Program-made: the position numbers and the translations under genes
Part shown: positions 5,589-5,612 of the stretch, in pieces
Layout of the letters: each line of letters opens with the position of its first letter
Numbering within the stretch: position 1 is the stretch's first letter
Source: a bacterium
GTDB lineage: Bacteria; SM23-31; JAUVVT01
Assembly: GCA_030616165.1 (NCBI GenBank)
Contig: JAUWXV010000237.1
Span: forward strand, 1-5,612
Length of the DNA: 5,612 nucleotides
Direction: 5' to 3'
The notes under the pieces: model-generated
What the model saw: the letters and a program-made list of their open reading frames with translations, nothing else
The model's database searches: none
Told to the model about the DNA's origin: nothing

Positions 5589-5612
5589 ATGAAAAGAAGA
5601 GAATTTTTAAAT
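5589..5612 (+). CDS. Array copy 6, 5' end only
   Basis: ATG at 5589 opens MKRREFLN, running to the window edge. 22 of its 24 bases match copy 1, so it is clearly a sixth leader module with the RRxFL core. Position 8 is Asn (aat) instead of Lys. The window ends before the hydrophobic stretch and lipobox, so neither the cargo nor the intactness of the gene can be judged. It shows that the array continues to the right. A/T-rich sequence without a Shine-Dalgarno site precedes it, as for copies 2-5. Confidence 0.75.

Noticed and set aside
1606-5612. Ribosomally made modified peptide (RiPP) leader/core family
   Set aside because: Shared leader and variable body recall RiPPs, but the leader has a Tat motif and lipobox, the bodies are domain-sized, and no maturation enzyme is in the window.
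1606-5612. Diversity-generating retroelement or CRISPR-like repeat system
   Set aside because: There is no reverse transcriptase, template repeat or regular spacer. The repeats are coding 5' ends at irregular distances, and the cargo differs entirely, not at scattered adenines.

Overview
The window looks like a low-GC Gram-negative genome, most likely from the FCB supergroup (Bacteroidota, Marinimicrobia, KSB1, Cloacimonadota or similar). Two genes have Sec signal peptides ending in Ala-Gln followed by beta-barrel-like sequence. One of them carries the N-terminal 'NLGMGGVSIAVEDP...NPA' signature of PorV/FadL-type outer-membrane proteins. Assignment to a phylum is inference. No rRNA, tRNA, CRISPR array or phage gene is visible.

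Layout. At 1-58 (minus strand) lies the 5' end of a gene that leaves the window. It has a strong Shine-Dalgarno site and a near-consensus sigma-70 promoter, and its first 19 residues resemble an IS630-type transposase N-terminus (tentative). At 191-1354 is a probable outer-membrane beta-barrel protein. The 251-base gap that follows (1355-1605) holds a 141-bp element with 16-bp terminal inverted repeats (15/16 matching) and a perfect 16-bp palindrome, apparently a MITE. From 1606 to the window end runs the main feature: six copies of one almost identical 5' module of about 87 bp. It encodes a twin-arginine (Tat) lipoprotein leader, MNRREFLKKGLEG...C-G-K-N-P. Four copies are fused to four different mature domains (1606-2076, 2100-2681, 4431-4991, 4988-5548). 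One is fused to almost nothing (2684-2821, 45 aa), and one is cut by the window edge (5589-5612). Between copies 3 and 4 sits an unrelated, clearly GC-richer PorV/FadL-like barrel gene (2905-4362).

How the parts may fit together. The array would make a set of small exported, probably lipid-anchored proteins that share address and secretion route but not cargo. The cargo domains are: an orphan domain, a domain with 'PLKVGNRWIY / VPAGTF / WFAPGIG' motifs, an Ig-like beta domain ending in SNTFEIE, and a domain with 'DIVEGEV / GGH / EDVIIFL' motifs. Spacing is tight (4-bp overlap, 2-bp, 23-bp and 40-bp gaps), which suggests co-transcription and partial translational coupling. Similarity at the DNA level stops abruptly just after the lipobox, and short 3' tails of the type TTTTGAAATARAAT recur in front of copies 5 and 6, with a weaker version before copy 4. 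This pattern fits repeated duplication, cargo replacement or leader homogenisation. The single leader feeding different bodies is the most unusual feature here. Its biological role cannot be read from the sequence.
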